Below are positions 1 through 7,779 of a stretch of DNA of 64,000 nt, in pieces; position 1 is the first letter of the stretch; each line of letters begins with the position of its first letter. Source of the DNA: Terrabacter sp. Root85 (GTDB lineage: Bacteria; Actinomycetota; Actinomycetes; Actinomycetales; Dermatophilaceae); assembly GCF_001429185.1 (NCBI RefSeq), contig NZ_LMIW01000015.1, positions 1 through 64,000 on the forward strand. The letters are read 5' to 3'. Made by a program: the position numbers and the translations under genes. Below the pieces are notes generated by a model. The model did not search any database and was not told the DNA's origin. It worked only from the letters and a program-made list of their open reading frames with translations.

Positions 1-285
1 CCCTGGCCCACCGGACCCACCAGCGTCGGCAACCTCCACGCCAAACACCGCCTCCACCACAACCTCAAGACCGACGACATCTGGACCTCCACCCCGACCC
101 CCGACGACGGCCTCACCTGGACCACCCTCACCGGCCGCACCTACACCACCCACCCCAAGAACTGGCGCGACGGCCTAGCCCCACCGGCAGGACGGGGCAG
201 CCCCACCACGTCAACCGATCACCCACCGTCGCAGGGCGATTCAGGACATCGCCACCTCGGCGCGCACGACCCACCACCCTTCTGA
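1..285 (+). CDS. DUF222 / HNH endonuclease family protein, C-terminal end (5' partial)
   Basis: Frame 1 is open from the first base to a TGA at 283-285, giving 94 residues of C-terminus. The motif GPTSVGNLHAKHR followed by a WTTLTGRTYTTHP segment is the tail that follows the HNH core in DUF222 (13E12-type) proteins, which occur in many copies in actinobacteria. In such proteins the HNH motif binds metal and could cut DNA; most have no assigned role. The histidines of GNLHAKHRLHH probably belong to the end of the HNH fold. The last 30 residues are low-complexity and Pro/Ser/His-rich. The start, the DUF222 part and most of the HNH core lie outside the window, so activity cannot be judged. The call rests on recognition of this conserved C-terminal pattern. 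Confidence 0.7.
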   Translation, partial: PWPTGPTSVGNLHAKHRLHHNLKTDDIWTSTPTPDDGLTWTTLTGRTYTTHPKNWRDGLAPPAGRGSPTTSTDHPPSQGDSGHRHLGAHDPPPF

Positions 286-328
286 GTGGGCCGCGCCGCG
301 TCAGGAACGCAGGGTCAGGAAGGCAGGG

Positions 329-694
329 TCAGGAATGCTGGGTCGCGACATGGTCACGCGCCCGCGTGAGCCAGACGTGGCGTTCAGCGGACGGCATGCC
401 TGCGGGGAGGCTGCGGTACGCCTTCATCCGCCGGCTGCCCATCGTCAGGACCTCGGAGCCGGGCAGGGTCTCGAGCTCGGCCCGAGCACCCGGGTCGAGC
501 TTCACCCCGATGACGTCGTCCAGCGCGACGGCGAAGACGTGCCCGTCGACAAGCGCGGCAAGGGTGCCGAACATCGGGCGCAGCTCGACCCCGGAATCGT
601 CACCGAGGAGCGCGCGCAGCTCCGAGCGAGTGGCCGACTCGGCATCGCCGGCATCGCCGGCATCGCCGGAGTGCCTGAAGTCGCTGGAGGCCAC
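329..694 (-). CDS. TfoX/Sxy N-terminal domain protein (paralogue A)
   Basis: A 121-residue protein with the TfoX N-terminal fold: the signature VELRPMFGTLAALVDGHVF and the following GVKLDP match the RPMFGG...VGLKV core of TfoX/Sxy proteins. TfoX controls competence in gamma-proteobacteria; short actinobacterial relatives with only this domain have no known job. The GTG start at 694 lies 4 nt after the stop of the upstream paralogue, so the pair is probably translationally coupled. Residues 10-18 are a GDA-type tripeptide run made by a 9-bp tandem repeat (about 645-672), which can change length by slippage. The C-terminal TfoX domain is absent. Confidence 0.75.
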   Translation of the reverse strand: MASSDFRHSGDAGDAGDAESATRSELRALLGDDSGVELRPMFGTLAALVDGHVFAVALDDVIGVKLDPGARAELETLPGSEVLTMGSRRMKAYRSLPAGMPSAERHVWLTRARDHVATQHS

Positions 695-698
695 CGGG

Positions 699-1043
699 CT
701 ACTTCTTCGGCTTCTTGACCTTGGGCGGGAGCGTCGCGACGTGGTCGCGGGCGCGGTCGACCCATGCGGTCAGGGCAACGTCGTCGAGGCCAGGCGGCAG
801 CGAGAGGTAGCCGCCCATGGGACGCCCGGCCGGACCGAACGGTCCGCTGCCCGGCAGCGCCCTCAGCTCCTCGAGCCCGGCCGGATCGAGCTTGACCCCG
901 ACGTCCTCGCCGAAGAGCCCGGCGAACATGTTGCCGTTGACGAAGGCCCCGAGGCTGCCGAACATCGGCTTGACCTCGACACCGGGCCCTTCGCTGACGA
1001 GACCGCGGAAGAGGGCCTTGGCCTCGTCGCTGTGCTTCGGCAT
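699..1043 (-). CDS. TfoX/Sxy N-terminal domain protein (paralogue B)
   Basis: A 114-residue TfoX-N protein, clearly a paralogue of the gene directly downstream: both contain a V-x-V/L-K/R-PMFG core, a G-V-K-L-D-P element and the ending W-x-x-R-ARDHVAT. ATG 1043 (MPKHSD) is chosen because a GGGAG lies 8 nt upstream; ATGs at 1049 and 1058 are also in frame but badly spaced. The C-terminus is a basic tail (KVKKPKK) that the partner lacks. It is first in a two-gene unit. Function is unknown; no competence genes are visible nearby, so the TfoX name should not be read as a competence role. Confidence 0.75.
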   Translation of the reverse strand: MPKHSDEAKALFRGLVSEGPGVEVKPMFGSLGAFVNGNMFAGLFGEDVGVKLDPAGLEELRALPGSGPFGPAGRPMGGYLSLPPGLDDVALTAWVDRARDHVATLPPKVKKPKK

Positions 1044-1184
1044 GTCCATGGCTCCCATGACACCACCACCGGGGCCGCGCCGCCGCTGCTTCGGGGAGTG
1101 AGATGCGCTGACAGCGGGCGCGTAGAGTTCAGGAGTGGTCGCGGCAGGAGCCTGACCACCACCCCCTCAGAGGAGCGTCTCACC

Positions 1185-1250
1185 GTGCGTGACACGCCAG
1201 GGCACGCCACGGAGTCCAGCCCGGCAAGGCTGGCCTCCGATGACGGATGA
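1185..1250 (+). CDS. possible 21-residue leader ORF before the GAF-ANTAR pair
   Basis: GTG 1185 sits 9 nt after a GAGGAG, the best ribosome-binding site in this region. The reading frame runs 21 codons (MRDTPGHATESS...) and stops at 1248-1250, overlapping the ATG at 1240 of the GAF-ANTAR gene. This geometry would allow termination-reinitiation coupling. Alternatively the same Shine-Dalgarno serves GTG 1189, in frame with the GAF-ANTAR gene but 13 nt away, and the short frame is accidental. The peptide resembles nothing I know. Confidence 0.3.
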   Translation: MRDTPGHATESSPARLASDDG

Positions 1251-1971
1251 GTACGTCGGTCCCGACCCCCGCCACCGCGCCGCCATGCTCGCGGCCCTGA
1301 CGCGGGGCATCGCGCGCGACGTCGACCGCCTCCCCCTGCCGGCCCGCCTGTGCAACGCCTTCGTCGACGTCTTCGGCGGCGCCGGCGCCGCGATCACGCT
1401 GGGCTACCACCAGCCCGACCGCCTGACGCTCTGCGCGACCGACCCCACGGCCGCGCGGCTCGACGGACTCCAGGAGGTCCTGGGCGAGGGCCCCGGGTGG
1501 GACGCCTTCACCTCGCGCCGTGTCGTGACCGCCGACCTGCGACAGCCCACGCCGTGGGAGCACTTCTCGGCGACGGCGCGTCAGGAGCTGGGCGAGCTCT
1601 GGGTCTGTGCCGCACCGATGCGACCCGACGACCGCTCCCTCGGTGTCGTCATCGTCTACGACGAGTCGCCCGAGGCCGTGGCGGGAGACCCCGTCGTGGC
1701 CCAGTTCCTCGCCGACGCCGTGGGTGCCGCCCTGCTCGGCCACAACGCACTGCTCACCGACGACGTCGGGCCGTGGGTCGTCCGCCAGCAGGTGCACCAG
1801 GCCGTCGGGATGGTCGTCGCGCAGCTGGGGGTCAAACCGGTGGACGCCATGGCGGTCATCCGGGCCCACGCCTACGCGCAGGACACGACCGTAGAGGCGA
1901 TCGCAGCGCTCGTGCTCGACCGTACTCTCGACTTCACCGACACGGGCCCGACGACCAAGGACCCCGCATGA
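1240..1971 (+). CDS. GAF and ANTAR domain protein (first of pair)
   Basis: A 243-residue cytoplasmic regulator. Residues about 20-160 form a GAF sensor domain with the EGPGWDAF element usual in actinobacterial GAF-ANTAR proteins. Residues about 180-232 (VHQAVGMVVAQLGV...) form an ANTAR domain, a three-helix RNA-binding module that pairs with two-hexaloop RNAs to cause antitermination. ATG 1240 is preferred on domain grounds; GTG 1189 would add 17 residues. It overlaps the next GAF-ANTAR gene by 4 nt (ATGA), so the two are made together and may heterodimerise. No His-kinase or receiver domain is nearby, so the signal is probably a small ligand bound to GAF. Target RNAs are unknown. Confidence 0.85.
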   Translation: MTDEYVGPDPRHRAAMLAALTRGIARDVDRLPLPARLCNAFVDVFGGAGAAITLGYHQPDRLTLCATDPTAARLDGLQEVLGEGPGWDAFTSRRVVTADLRQPTPWEHFSATARQELGELWVCAAPMRPDDRSLGVVIVYDESPEAVAGDPVVAQFLADAVGAALLGHNALLTDDVGPWVVRQQVHQAVGMVVAQLGVKPVDAMAVIRAHAYAQDTTVEAIAALVLDRTLDFTDTGPTTKDPA

Positions 1972-2678
1972 ACCCGAAATCGACCAGCCAGGTCCTCGCC
2001 GAGGCCACGGCCGCCATGGTCGACAGCCACGACGTCACCGACCTGCTGACGCGCCTGCTGCGCGACGGCTCGTCCTCCCTCGGCGTCGATGCGATGGGTC
2101 TCATCGTGCAGGCGCCGGACGACTCCCTCGAGCTGCTCGTGTCGACGTCGCACGGGGTGGCCGAGCTCGAGGCCCTGCAGGTGGGTCAGGACGAGGGCCC
2201 GTGCGTCGAGTGCCATCGGTCGGCCGCTCCGGTCGTCGCCCTCGGAGCGAGCGTCATCCAGCTGCGCTGGCCGATCGCGGGTGAGGCGATCGTGCGGGCC
2301 GGCTTCGCCGCGGTGCACGCCTTCCCCCTCCTGTGGCACGGCCGCGCCCTCGGCGCCCTCAACGTCTTCACCCGCAGCGATGCCGCGCTCGACGACGCGC
2401 AACGCGTGATGGCCCAGGCGTTCACCGACATGTCGACGATCGTCATCCTGCAGAGCCAGTCGGTCGACCAGCACCGGATCACCGAGTCGCTGCGCGAAGC
2501 CCTCCTCGGGCGGGTCGTCATCGAGCAGGCCAAGGGGGCCCTCGCACACCTGGAGGGGATCGACATGGCGACGGCCTATGAGCTGCTCATCACCGAGGCG
2601 GAGCAGCGTGGCGCGCCCGTCACCCAGGTGGCCGGCGACGTGCTCAGCCGGGCGCAGCGACAGCGGACCGGTCGCTGA
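1968..2678 (+). CDS. GAF and ANTAR domain protein (second of pair)
   Basis: A 236-residue protein with the same plan as its upstream neighbour. The GAF domain spans about residues 8-165 and has a QDEGPCVECHRS motif with two cysteines (C-x-x-C); in related proteins this loop is EGPC. The ANTAR domain (about 170-230) contains LGRVVIEQAKGALAHLEGID followed by the helical EAEQRGAPVTQVA region, closer to the ANTAR consensus than the partner. The start overlaps the preceding stop (ATGA). The last 35 bp overlap the convergent MFS gene. Likely an RNA-binding antiterminator; the CxxC could make it redox- or metal-responsive, which is only inference. Confidence 0.85.
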   Translation: MNPKSTSQVLAEATAAMVDSHDVTDLLTRLLRDGSSSLGVDAMGLIVQAPDDSLELLVSTSHGVAELEALQVGQDEGPCVECHRSAAPVVALGASVIQLRWPIAGEAIVRAGFAAVHAFPLLWHGRALGALNVFTRSDAALDDAQRVMAQAFTDMSTIVILQSQSVDQHRITESLREALLGRVVIEQAKGALAHLEGIDMATAYELLITEAEQRGAPVTQVAGDVLSRAQRQRTGR

Positions 2679-4098
2679 CCGGTCGCACGACGGCCAGGAA
2701 CACCGCTGCGACGAGGGCCGTGACACCGCAGATCGCCCACACCGTGAGGTAGCCGGACAGTGACGCGTGGGCGGTCGCCTCCGCGTCGACGGTGCCCGTC
2801 GAGGCGAGCGCGATCGCGAAGACGCTCGAGGCGAACGCTCCGCCGATCGTCTTGGTCGTGTTCGTCATCCCCGTCGTCAGGCCGGTGTGGGTCGGTGGCG
2901 CCTGCGCGGCCGCGGCCGTGGGCAGCCCCGCGACGAGCGCTCCGGACCCGAGTCCCGCGATGACCATGTTCGTCATCGTCTGGGCGAGGGTGTCGTGGAA
3001 GGGCAGGAACAGCAGGTAGCCGACCGCGACGAGGACCGCCGCCACGACCATGGCCACCCGCGTCCCCGTCCGGTGCGCGAGCAGGTGGAGCATCAGGGCC
3101 CCGACGGCGAGCGACAGGACGTAGCCGCCGATGATGATCGACACCTTGCCCGCCGAGGCACCGAGGCCGTAGCCGGTGACGGCCGGGTCGGTGCGCGCGA
3201 AGGTCGACAGCGGGATCTGCGCGCCGAGCACCGAGACGCCGAAGAGGAAGGCCGTCGCCTGGACGGGCCACTGGCCACGCGCCCCGAGGATGCGCAGGTC
3301 CACGAGCGGCTCCGGGTGGGCGAGCTCGGCCCGTGCGAACGGCACGAAGGCGGCAGCGCCGAGCAGGACGAGCACCCACGGCCACGGGCTCCCCGGCCCG
3401 AGGACGCGCAGCATGACGAGGCCACCCATGACGAGGCCGAGGGCGAGGGTGATGAGCCAGAAGCCGCGCCAGTCGACGGTGCCGTGGGCGAGCACGGGAG
3501 ACTCCTCGACGCCGAACCAGATCGCGACGAGAGCCAGGGTCACGACGACGGCCGGCAGCGCGAGCAGGGCGGTCATGCCGAGCGACTCGGCGAGGGCGCC
3601 ACTCGTCAGGGCGCCGGCGATGACCCCGAGCTCGAGCCCGGCCACGAGCAGTCCCGCGGCACCGCGGACGCGCCGCTCGGAGCCGCCGGTCCGGCGGTGG
3701 ATGATCGCGACCTCCATCGGGAGCCACACGACGTAGAAGCCCTGGATCGCCCACGCCACGAGGAAGAGACCGAAGGTCGGCGCGAAGGCGACGCCCCACG
3801 AGGCCACCGCCGTGACGACCGTCGAGAGCAGGAGCACCTTGCGGTGCCCGATGAGGTCGCCGAGCCGCGCGAGGAGCGGCACGACGAGCGCCGACACGAT
3901 GAGCTGGGCGGCCTCGAACCAGTTGACGTCGGCGTCCTTGATCGACAGGTGCCGCGCGATGTCGGTGAAGATCGGGGTGTAGTAGCCCTGCAGCACGCCG
4001 CTCGCGAGCTCGACGCAGATGAGGAAGCCGACGACCTTGGTGATCGGGCTGCGGGCCACGGCCCGGGCGGCGTCGGAGACGGCCGTGCTGTCTGACAT
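2644..4098 (-). CDS. MFS transporter, DHA2-like
   Basis: A 484-residue integral membrane protein with about 14 hydrophobic segments. The motif-A equivalent is ARLGDLIGHRKVLL after helix 2, typical of drug:H+ antiporters of the DHA2 class. It should export an amphipathic compound in exchange for protons; substrate unknown. ATG 4098 is used; the frame opens further with a TTG at 4119. The ATG is 31 bp downstream of the M20 peptidase stop on the same strand, so the two may form one transcript. The 3' end overlaps the convergent GAF-ANTAR gene by 35 bp. Confidence 0.85.
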   Translation of the reverse strand: MSDSTAVSDAARAVARSPITKVVGFLICVELASGVLQGYYTPIFTDIARHLSIKDADVNWFEAAQLIVSALVVPLLARLGDLIGHRKVLLLSTVVTAVASWGVAFAPTFGLFLVAWAIQGFYVVWLPMEVAIIHRRTGGSERRVRGAAGLLVAGLELGVIAGALTSGALAESLGMTALLALPAVVVTLALVAIWFGVEESPVLAHGTVDWRGFWLITLALGLVMGGLVMLRVLGPGSPWPWVLVLLGAAAFVPFARAELAHPEPLVDLRILGARGQWPVQATAFLFGVSVLGAQIPLSTFARTDPAVTGYGLGASAGKVSIIIGGYVLSLAVGALMLHLLAHRTGTRVAMVVAAVLVAVGYLLFLPFHDTLAQTMTNMVIAGLGSGALVAGLPTAAAAQAPPTHTGLTTGMTNTTKTIGGAFASSVFAIALASTGTVDAEATAHASLSGYLTVWAICGVTALVAAVFLAVVRPVSDRSAVAAPG

Positions 4099-4129
4099 AC
4101 GGATCTCGTTCTCTCTCAAGCTGACTCGA

Positions 4130-5455
4130 CTAGAGCTGTTCGATGAGGCGGCGGTACCACGCGATGCCGTCGTGGAGGTCCGCGACGCCGATGCGCTCGT
4201 CGACGCCGTGGATCGAGGAGCGCTGCGCGTCGGTCATCCGGAACGGCGTGAAGCGGTAGACGCGCGGCCAGACGCGGTGGAAGTGGCGTGAGTCCGTGGC
4301 CGCGAGCATGACGTACGGCACCGCCACCGTCCCGGGGAACACCTCCCCCACCGTCGACTCGAGGAGGGCGTATGCCGTGTCGTCCGTCGGCGACACCGGG
4401 CTCGGCTCGTCGCCGCTGACCAGCGTCACCTCGACGTGGGGGTCCTTGACCGTGCGGCGGATCCGCTCGATGGCGCCGTCGACGGTCTCGCCCACCATGA
4501 CCCGCATGTTGACGTGGGCCCGGGCGGTCGCGGCTATGACGTTCGCGCCCGGCGAGCCGGAGAGCTGGGTCACGGCGACGGTCGTCCGGGTCAGCGCCGC
4601 GGTCTCGTGCCCCAGCCGCGGGAGGACCCGGGAGAGCACCGGCCGCAGCAGGCGCGCCCGACCGAAGACCGCGGCATACGGCATACGCGCATGGGCGCCG
4701 GCGCGCTCGAGCATGTCGACGGTGGCGTCGGGCAGGTGGCTCGGGAAGGGCTTCCGCTCGAGGCGCAGGATCGCGCGGGCCAGCCGGCTCGTCGCGCCCA
4801 TCCGACGCGGCGCGGAGGCGTGGCCCCCGTCGCCCCGCGCGATGAGATCGACGTCGACCGTGCCCTTCTCGGAGACGCCGATGACGGCCATGGGCGCGTC
4901 GACCCCCGGGAGCGCGCCCTGCACGATGGCGCCGCCCTCGTCGATGACGAACCACGGCTCGACCCCTCGCCCGCGCAGGATCGCGACGGCGTCCTTGGCG
5001 GCGCGCCCCGACACCTCCTCGTTGCAGCCGAACGAGAGCCACACGTCCCGGCCCGGGGTCACCCCTTCGGTGATGAGCTCCTCGATCGACTGACAGGTCG
5101 CGACGAGCGACCCCTTGCAGTCGAGCGCCCCACGGCCCCAGACGTGCCCGTCGGCGACCTCTGCCGCAAACGGTGGGTGCGTCCACACCGACGCGTCGTC
5201 GACGGGGACGACGTCGAGGTGCGCCATGAGCACGACCGGAGGCTCCCGCGTACGGCCCGGCCAGCGCACGAGCAGGGCGTCGCCGCAGATGCGCTCGACC
5301 TCGCACGCGGCGTGCAGCCGCGGGAAGCGCTCGCGCAGCTCGGCGAGGAGCGCCTCGAACACGGCACGGTCCTCGCGCGCCGGGTCCCAGTCGGAGACCG
5401 TCGGGATGCGGATCAGCGCCCGCAGCGCCTCGACGGCAGCGTCGTCCCCGTTCAT
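4130..5455 (-). CDS. M20/M25/M40 family metallopeptidase (PM20D1/Cps1-like)
   Basis: A 441-residue cytoplasmic dinuclear zinc hydrolase. MAHLDVVP at residues 77-84 supplies H79 and D81, GRGALDCKG at 107-115 supplies the bridging D112, and CNEEVSG at 144-150 supplies the catalytic and ligand Glu pair. A dimerisation lid (about 200-320, starting VIGVSEKGTVDVDL) follows, and an HG near the end gives the last ligand. Likely substrates are N-acyl amino acids or small peptides, as in PM20D1/carboxypeptidase-S relatives. There is no signal peptide. A TACGCT -10-like box lies 7 nt before the ATG, suggesting a leaderless message. It is divergent from the LLM-hemerythrin gene and upstream of the MFS gene. 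Confidence 0.9.
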   Translation of the reverse strand: MNGDDAAVEALRALIRIPTVSDWDPAREDRAVFEALLAELRERFPRLHAACEVERICGDALLVRWPGRTREPPVVLMAHLDVVPVDDASVWTHPPFAAEVADGHVWGRGALDCKGSLVATCQSIEELITEGVTPGRDVWLSFGCNEEVSGRAAKDAVAILRGRGVEPWFVIDEGGAIVQGALPGVDAPMAVIGVSEKGTVDVDLIARGDGGHASAPRRMGATSRLARAILRLERKPFPSHLPDATVDMLERAGAHARMPYAAVFGRARLLRPVLSRVLPRLGHETAALTRTTVAVTQLSGSPGANVIAATARAHVNMRVMVGETVDGAIERIRRTVKDPHVEVTLVSGDEPSPVSPTDDTAYALLESTVGEVFPGTVAVPYVMLAATDSRHFHRVWPRVYRFTPFRMTDAQRSSIHGVDERIGVADLHDGIAWYRRLIEQL

Positions 5456-5482
5456 GGCCCGGAGCGTATGCCACCCTGACCC

Positions 5483-7078
5483 ATGGACTACCTGCACGAC
5501 CTCCACTTCGGGGTGTTCGCGAGCCCCGACGCGTCCCGGGTGCACGAGACGCTCGAGCTGGCGCAGCTGGCCGACGTCGTGGGCCTCGACCTCTTCACGG
5601 TGCAGGACCACCCCTACAACGCCAAGCACCTCGACACCTCCACCCTGCTCACGGCGGTCGCGGCGCGCACGAGCTCGATCCGCGTCGCGGCCAACGTCGC
5701 CAACCTGCCGCTCCGGCCTCCGGTCGGGCTCGCCAAGCACATCGCGACCCTCGACGTCATCAGCGGCGGCCGTGCCGAGCTCGGTCTCGGCACCGGCGCC
5801 TTCTGGGACGCGATCGTCGCGGCCGGCGGCGAGCGCCGCACACCCGGGGAGGCCGTCGACGCGCTCGTCGAGGCGATCCGGATCATCCGCGGCGTCTGGG
5901 GCCAGGACCCCGACCAGCCGGGCGCGCGGTCGGTCACCCTGCCTGGCGAGCACTACTCGGTGAGGGGGATGCACGCCGGCCCCTTCCCGGTGCACCCGGT
6001 CGAGATCTGGCTCGGTGCCTACAAGCCGCGCATGCTGCGGGTCACCGCCGGCCTCGCCGACGGATGGCTGCCGAGCATGGGCTACGCCGACCCCGAGGCC
6101 CTCCCGGGGATGAACGCCGTCATCGACGAGGCCGCCGACCGGGCCGGTCGCGGCCCGCAGGCGATCCGCCGGATGTACAACGTCTTCGGCTCGTTCGGCA
6201 CGGGCGGTGGTTTCCTCCGGGGCACGGCCGACGACTGGGCCGAGCAGCTGGCGGCTCTCGCCCTTGCTGACGGCATGAGCACGTTCGTCCTCGGCACAGA
6301 CGACCCCGACGTCGTGCGGCGGTATGCCGTCGAGGTCGCCCCAGCCGTGCGTGACCTCGTCGACGCCGAACGTGCCCGCCGCGCCGCCGGCGCCGGCGTC
6401 GGTGGGGTCGGTGCGGCCGAGCCCTCGGCCCCGCCAGCCTCCGCGACCCCGATCGACGGCGCCCCACTCACGGTCCGCGCGACACCGGACGACGGGGTCC
6501 GGCTCAGCCCCACGTTCCCCTGGCGGGAGGACGACCGTCCCGTGACCGCCAAGCCCGAGCACGCGGCATACTCCGCCGCCGAGCAGGCCGTCCCGCAGCA
6601 CCTCGTCGACGTGCACGACCACCTGCGGGGCGAGCTGGCCCAGCTGCGCGACATCGTCGGCCAGGTGCGCCGCGGCGCGATATCGACCGGGGCCGCACGG
6701 TCGGTCATCAACACGATGGCGATGCGGCAGAACAACTGGACTCTCGGCGCCTACTGCGAGACGTACTGCCGCCTCGTCACCGGACACCACACCCTCGAGG
6801 ACCGGAGCATCTTCGTGCACCTGCGCGGCGCCGAGCCCGATCTCGGCCCGGTCATCGACCGGCTCGAGGAGGAGCACCACGTCATCTCGGACGTGCTCGA
6901 GCAGGTCGACGACGCCCTCGTCGGGCTCGTCGGGAGCGAGTCCTACGGCCGGGCCGGCCAGGACGCGCTGGACGAGATCCAGCGCGCCCTAGACCTGCTC
7001 ACCGACACGCTCCTGTCACACCTCGCCTACGAGGAGCGCGAGCTGCTCCACCCGCTGGCCCGCCACGGGTTCGGCTGA
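5483..7078 (+). CDS. LLM-class flavin-dependent oxidoreductase fused to a hemerythrin-like domain
   Basis: 531 residues. Positions 1 to about 285 are a luciferase-like TIM barrel (FGVFASPD..., LGLGTGAFWDAI, EIWLGAYKPRML), which binds FMN or F420 and oxidises or reduces small organics. A Pro/Ala-rich linker (about 290-360) leads to a helical C-terminal domain with His and Glu spaced as in hemerythrin HHE proteins (VDVHDHL, VTGHHTLED, EEHHVISD, SHLAYEEREL), suited to a di-iron site that binds O2 or NO. The usual LLM length is 300-350, so this is a true fusion rather than an annotation join. It may couple flavin chemistry to oxygen or nitric oxide sensing. Divergent from the M20 peptidase by 27 bp; convergent with the DJ-1 gene. 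Confidence 0.88.
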   Translation: MDYLHDLHFGVFASPDASRVHETLELAQLADVVGLDLFTVQDHPYNAKHLDTSTLLTAVAARTSSIRVAANVANLPLRPPVGLAKHIATLDVISGGRAELGLGTGAFWDAIVAAGGERRTPGEAVDALVEAIRIIRGVWGQDPDQPGARSVTLPGEHYSVRGMHAGPFPVHPVEIWLGAYKPRMLRVTAGLADGWLPSMGYADPEALPGMNAVIDEAADRAGRGPQAIRRMYNVFGSFGTGGGFLRGTADDWAEQLAALALADGMSTFVLGTDDPDVVRRYAVEVAPAVRDLVDAERARRAAGAGVGGVGAAEPSAPPASATPIDGAPLTVRATPDDGVRLSPTFPWREDDRPVTAKPEHAAYSAAEQAVPQHLVDVHDHLRGELAQLRDIVGQVRRGAISTGAARSVINTMAMRQNNWTLGAYCETYCRLVTGHHTLEDRSIFVHLRGAEPDLGPVIDRLEEEHHVISDVLEQVDDALVGLVGSESYGRAGQDALDEIQRALDLLTDTLLSHLAYEERELLHPLARHGFG

Positions 7079-7094
7079 GCCCCAGGCTGGGCCC
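7079..7094. terminator. short weak hairpin between convergent genes
   Basis: Only 16 bp separate the LLM-hemerythrin stop from the DJ-1 stop. A small GCCCAG-like/CTGGGC stem around 7080-7092 could help transcription end, but there is no T-run and the stem is short. Confidence 0.3.
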
Positions 7095-7655
7095 TCAGGC
7101 GGAGGGTGCGGCCGTGGCGGCAGCCGAGCCGTGCTCGAGCACCTCGACGACGGCGCCGCAGAAGTCGGGCAGGTCGTCGGGGTTGCGGCTCGTGATGAGG
7201 TTGCCGTCGACGACGAGGGACTCGTCGGTCCACTCGCCACCGGCGTTGCGGATGTCGGTCTGCAGGCTCGGCCAGGACGTGAGGCGGCGGCCCTTGACGA
7301 CGTCGGCCTCGATGAGGGTCCACGGCGCGTGGCAGATCGCGGCGACGGGACGGCCGGACGCGACGAAGTCGCGCACGAGCGCCACGGCGTCGGCGTGCGT
7401 GCGCAGGTTGTCGGGGTTGGCGACCCCGCCGGGCAGCACAAGGGCGTCGAAGTCCTCGACCGTCGCGTCGGCGACCGTGACGTCGACGGCCTTGGTGTCC
7501 GCCTTGTCGAGGTGGTTGAACATCTGCACCTCACCGGCCTCGGGGCTGACGACGACGGCCTCGTGCCCGGCGTCGGTCACGGCCTTCCACGGCTCGGTCA
7601 GCTCGACCTGCTCGATGCCCTCGCTCGCGACGAGGAATGCGACTCGCTTGGCCAT
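7095..7655 (-). CDS. DJ-1/PfpI family protein (type 1 glutamine amidotransferase-like)
   Basis: A 186-residue single-domain protein with the PfpI fold. The nucleophile elbow AAICHAPW places the reactive cysteine at residue 108 followed by His 109, as in PfpI/YhbO stress proteins. The start at 7655 has an ideal AAAGGAGG six nt upstream. Relatives act as proteases, chaperones or, by debated reports, deglycases of methylglyoxal-modified molecules. The C-terminal 15 residues are an Ala/Ser/Thr-rich extension beyond the usual family length of about 170. Single gene, convergent with the LLM-hemerythrin gene and divergent from the metallo-hydrolase gene. Confidence 0.9.
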   Translation of the reverse strand: MAKRVAFLVASEGIEQVELTEPWKAVTDAGHEAVVVSPEAGEVQMFNHLDKADTKAVDVTVADATVEDFDALVLPGGVANPDNLRTHADAVALVRDFVASGRPVAAICHAPWTLIEADVVKGRRLTSWPSLQTDIRNAGGEWTDESLVVDGNLITSRNPDDLPDFCGAVVEVLEHGSAAATAAPSA

Positions 7656-7779
7656 GTGGCCCTCCTTTGCTCTGGGTGGCGTCGACCGCCACCCTCGGCT
7701 CCTACCCGCAGAGCGGCTGCCTCTCACCCGACGTTCGACAGCCCGGGCGCGCGGCACCGGTCGCCGTTAGGGTCGGCCC

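Noticed and set aside
4130-6880. 916-codon minus-strand frame covering M20 peptidase and the region antisense to the LLM gene
   Set aside because: Only the part from ATG 5455 matches a protein family; the N-terminal extension is antisense shadow of the LLM-hemerythrin gene.
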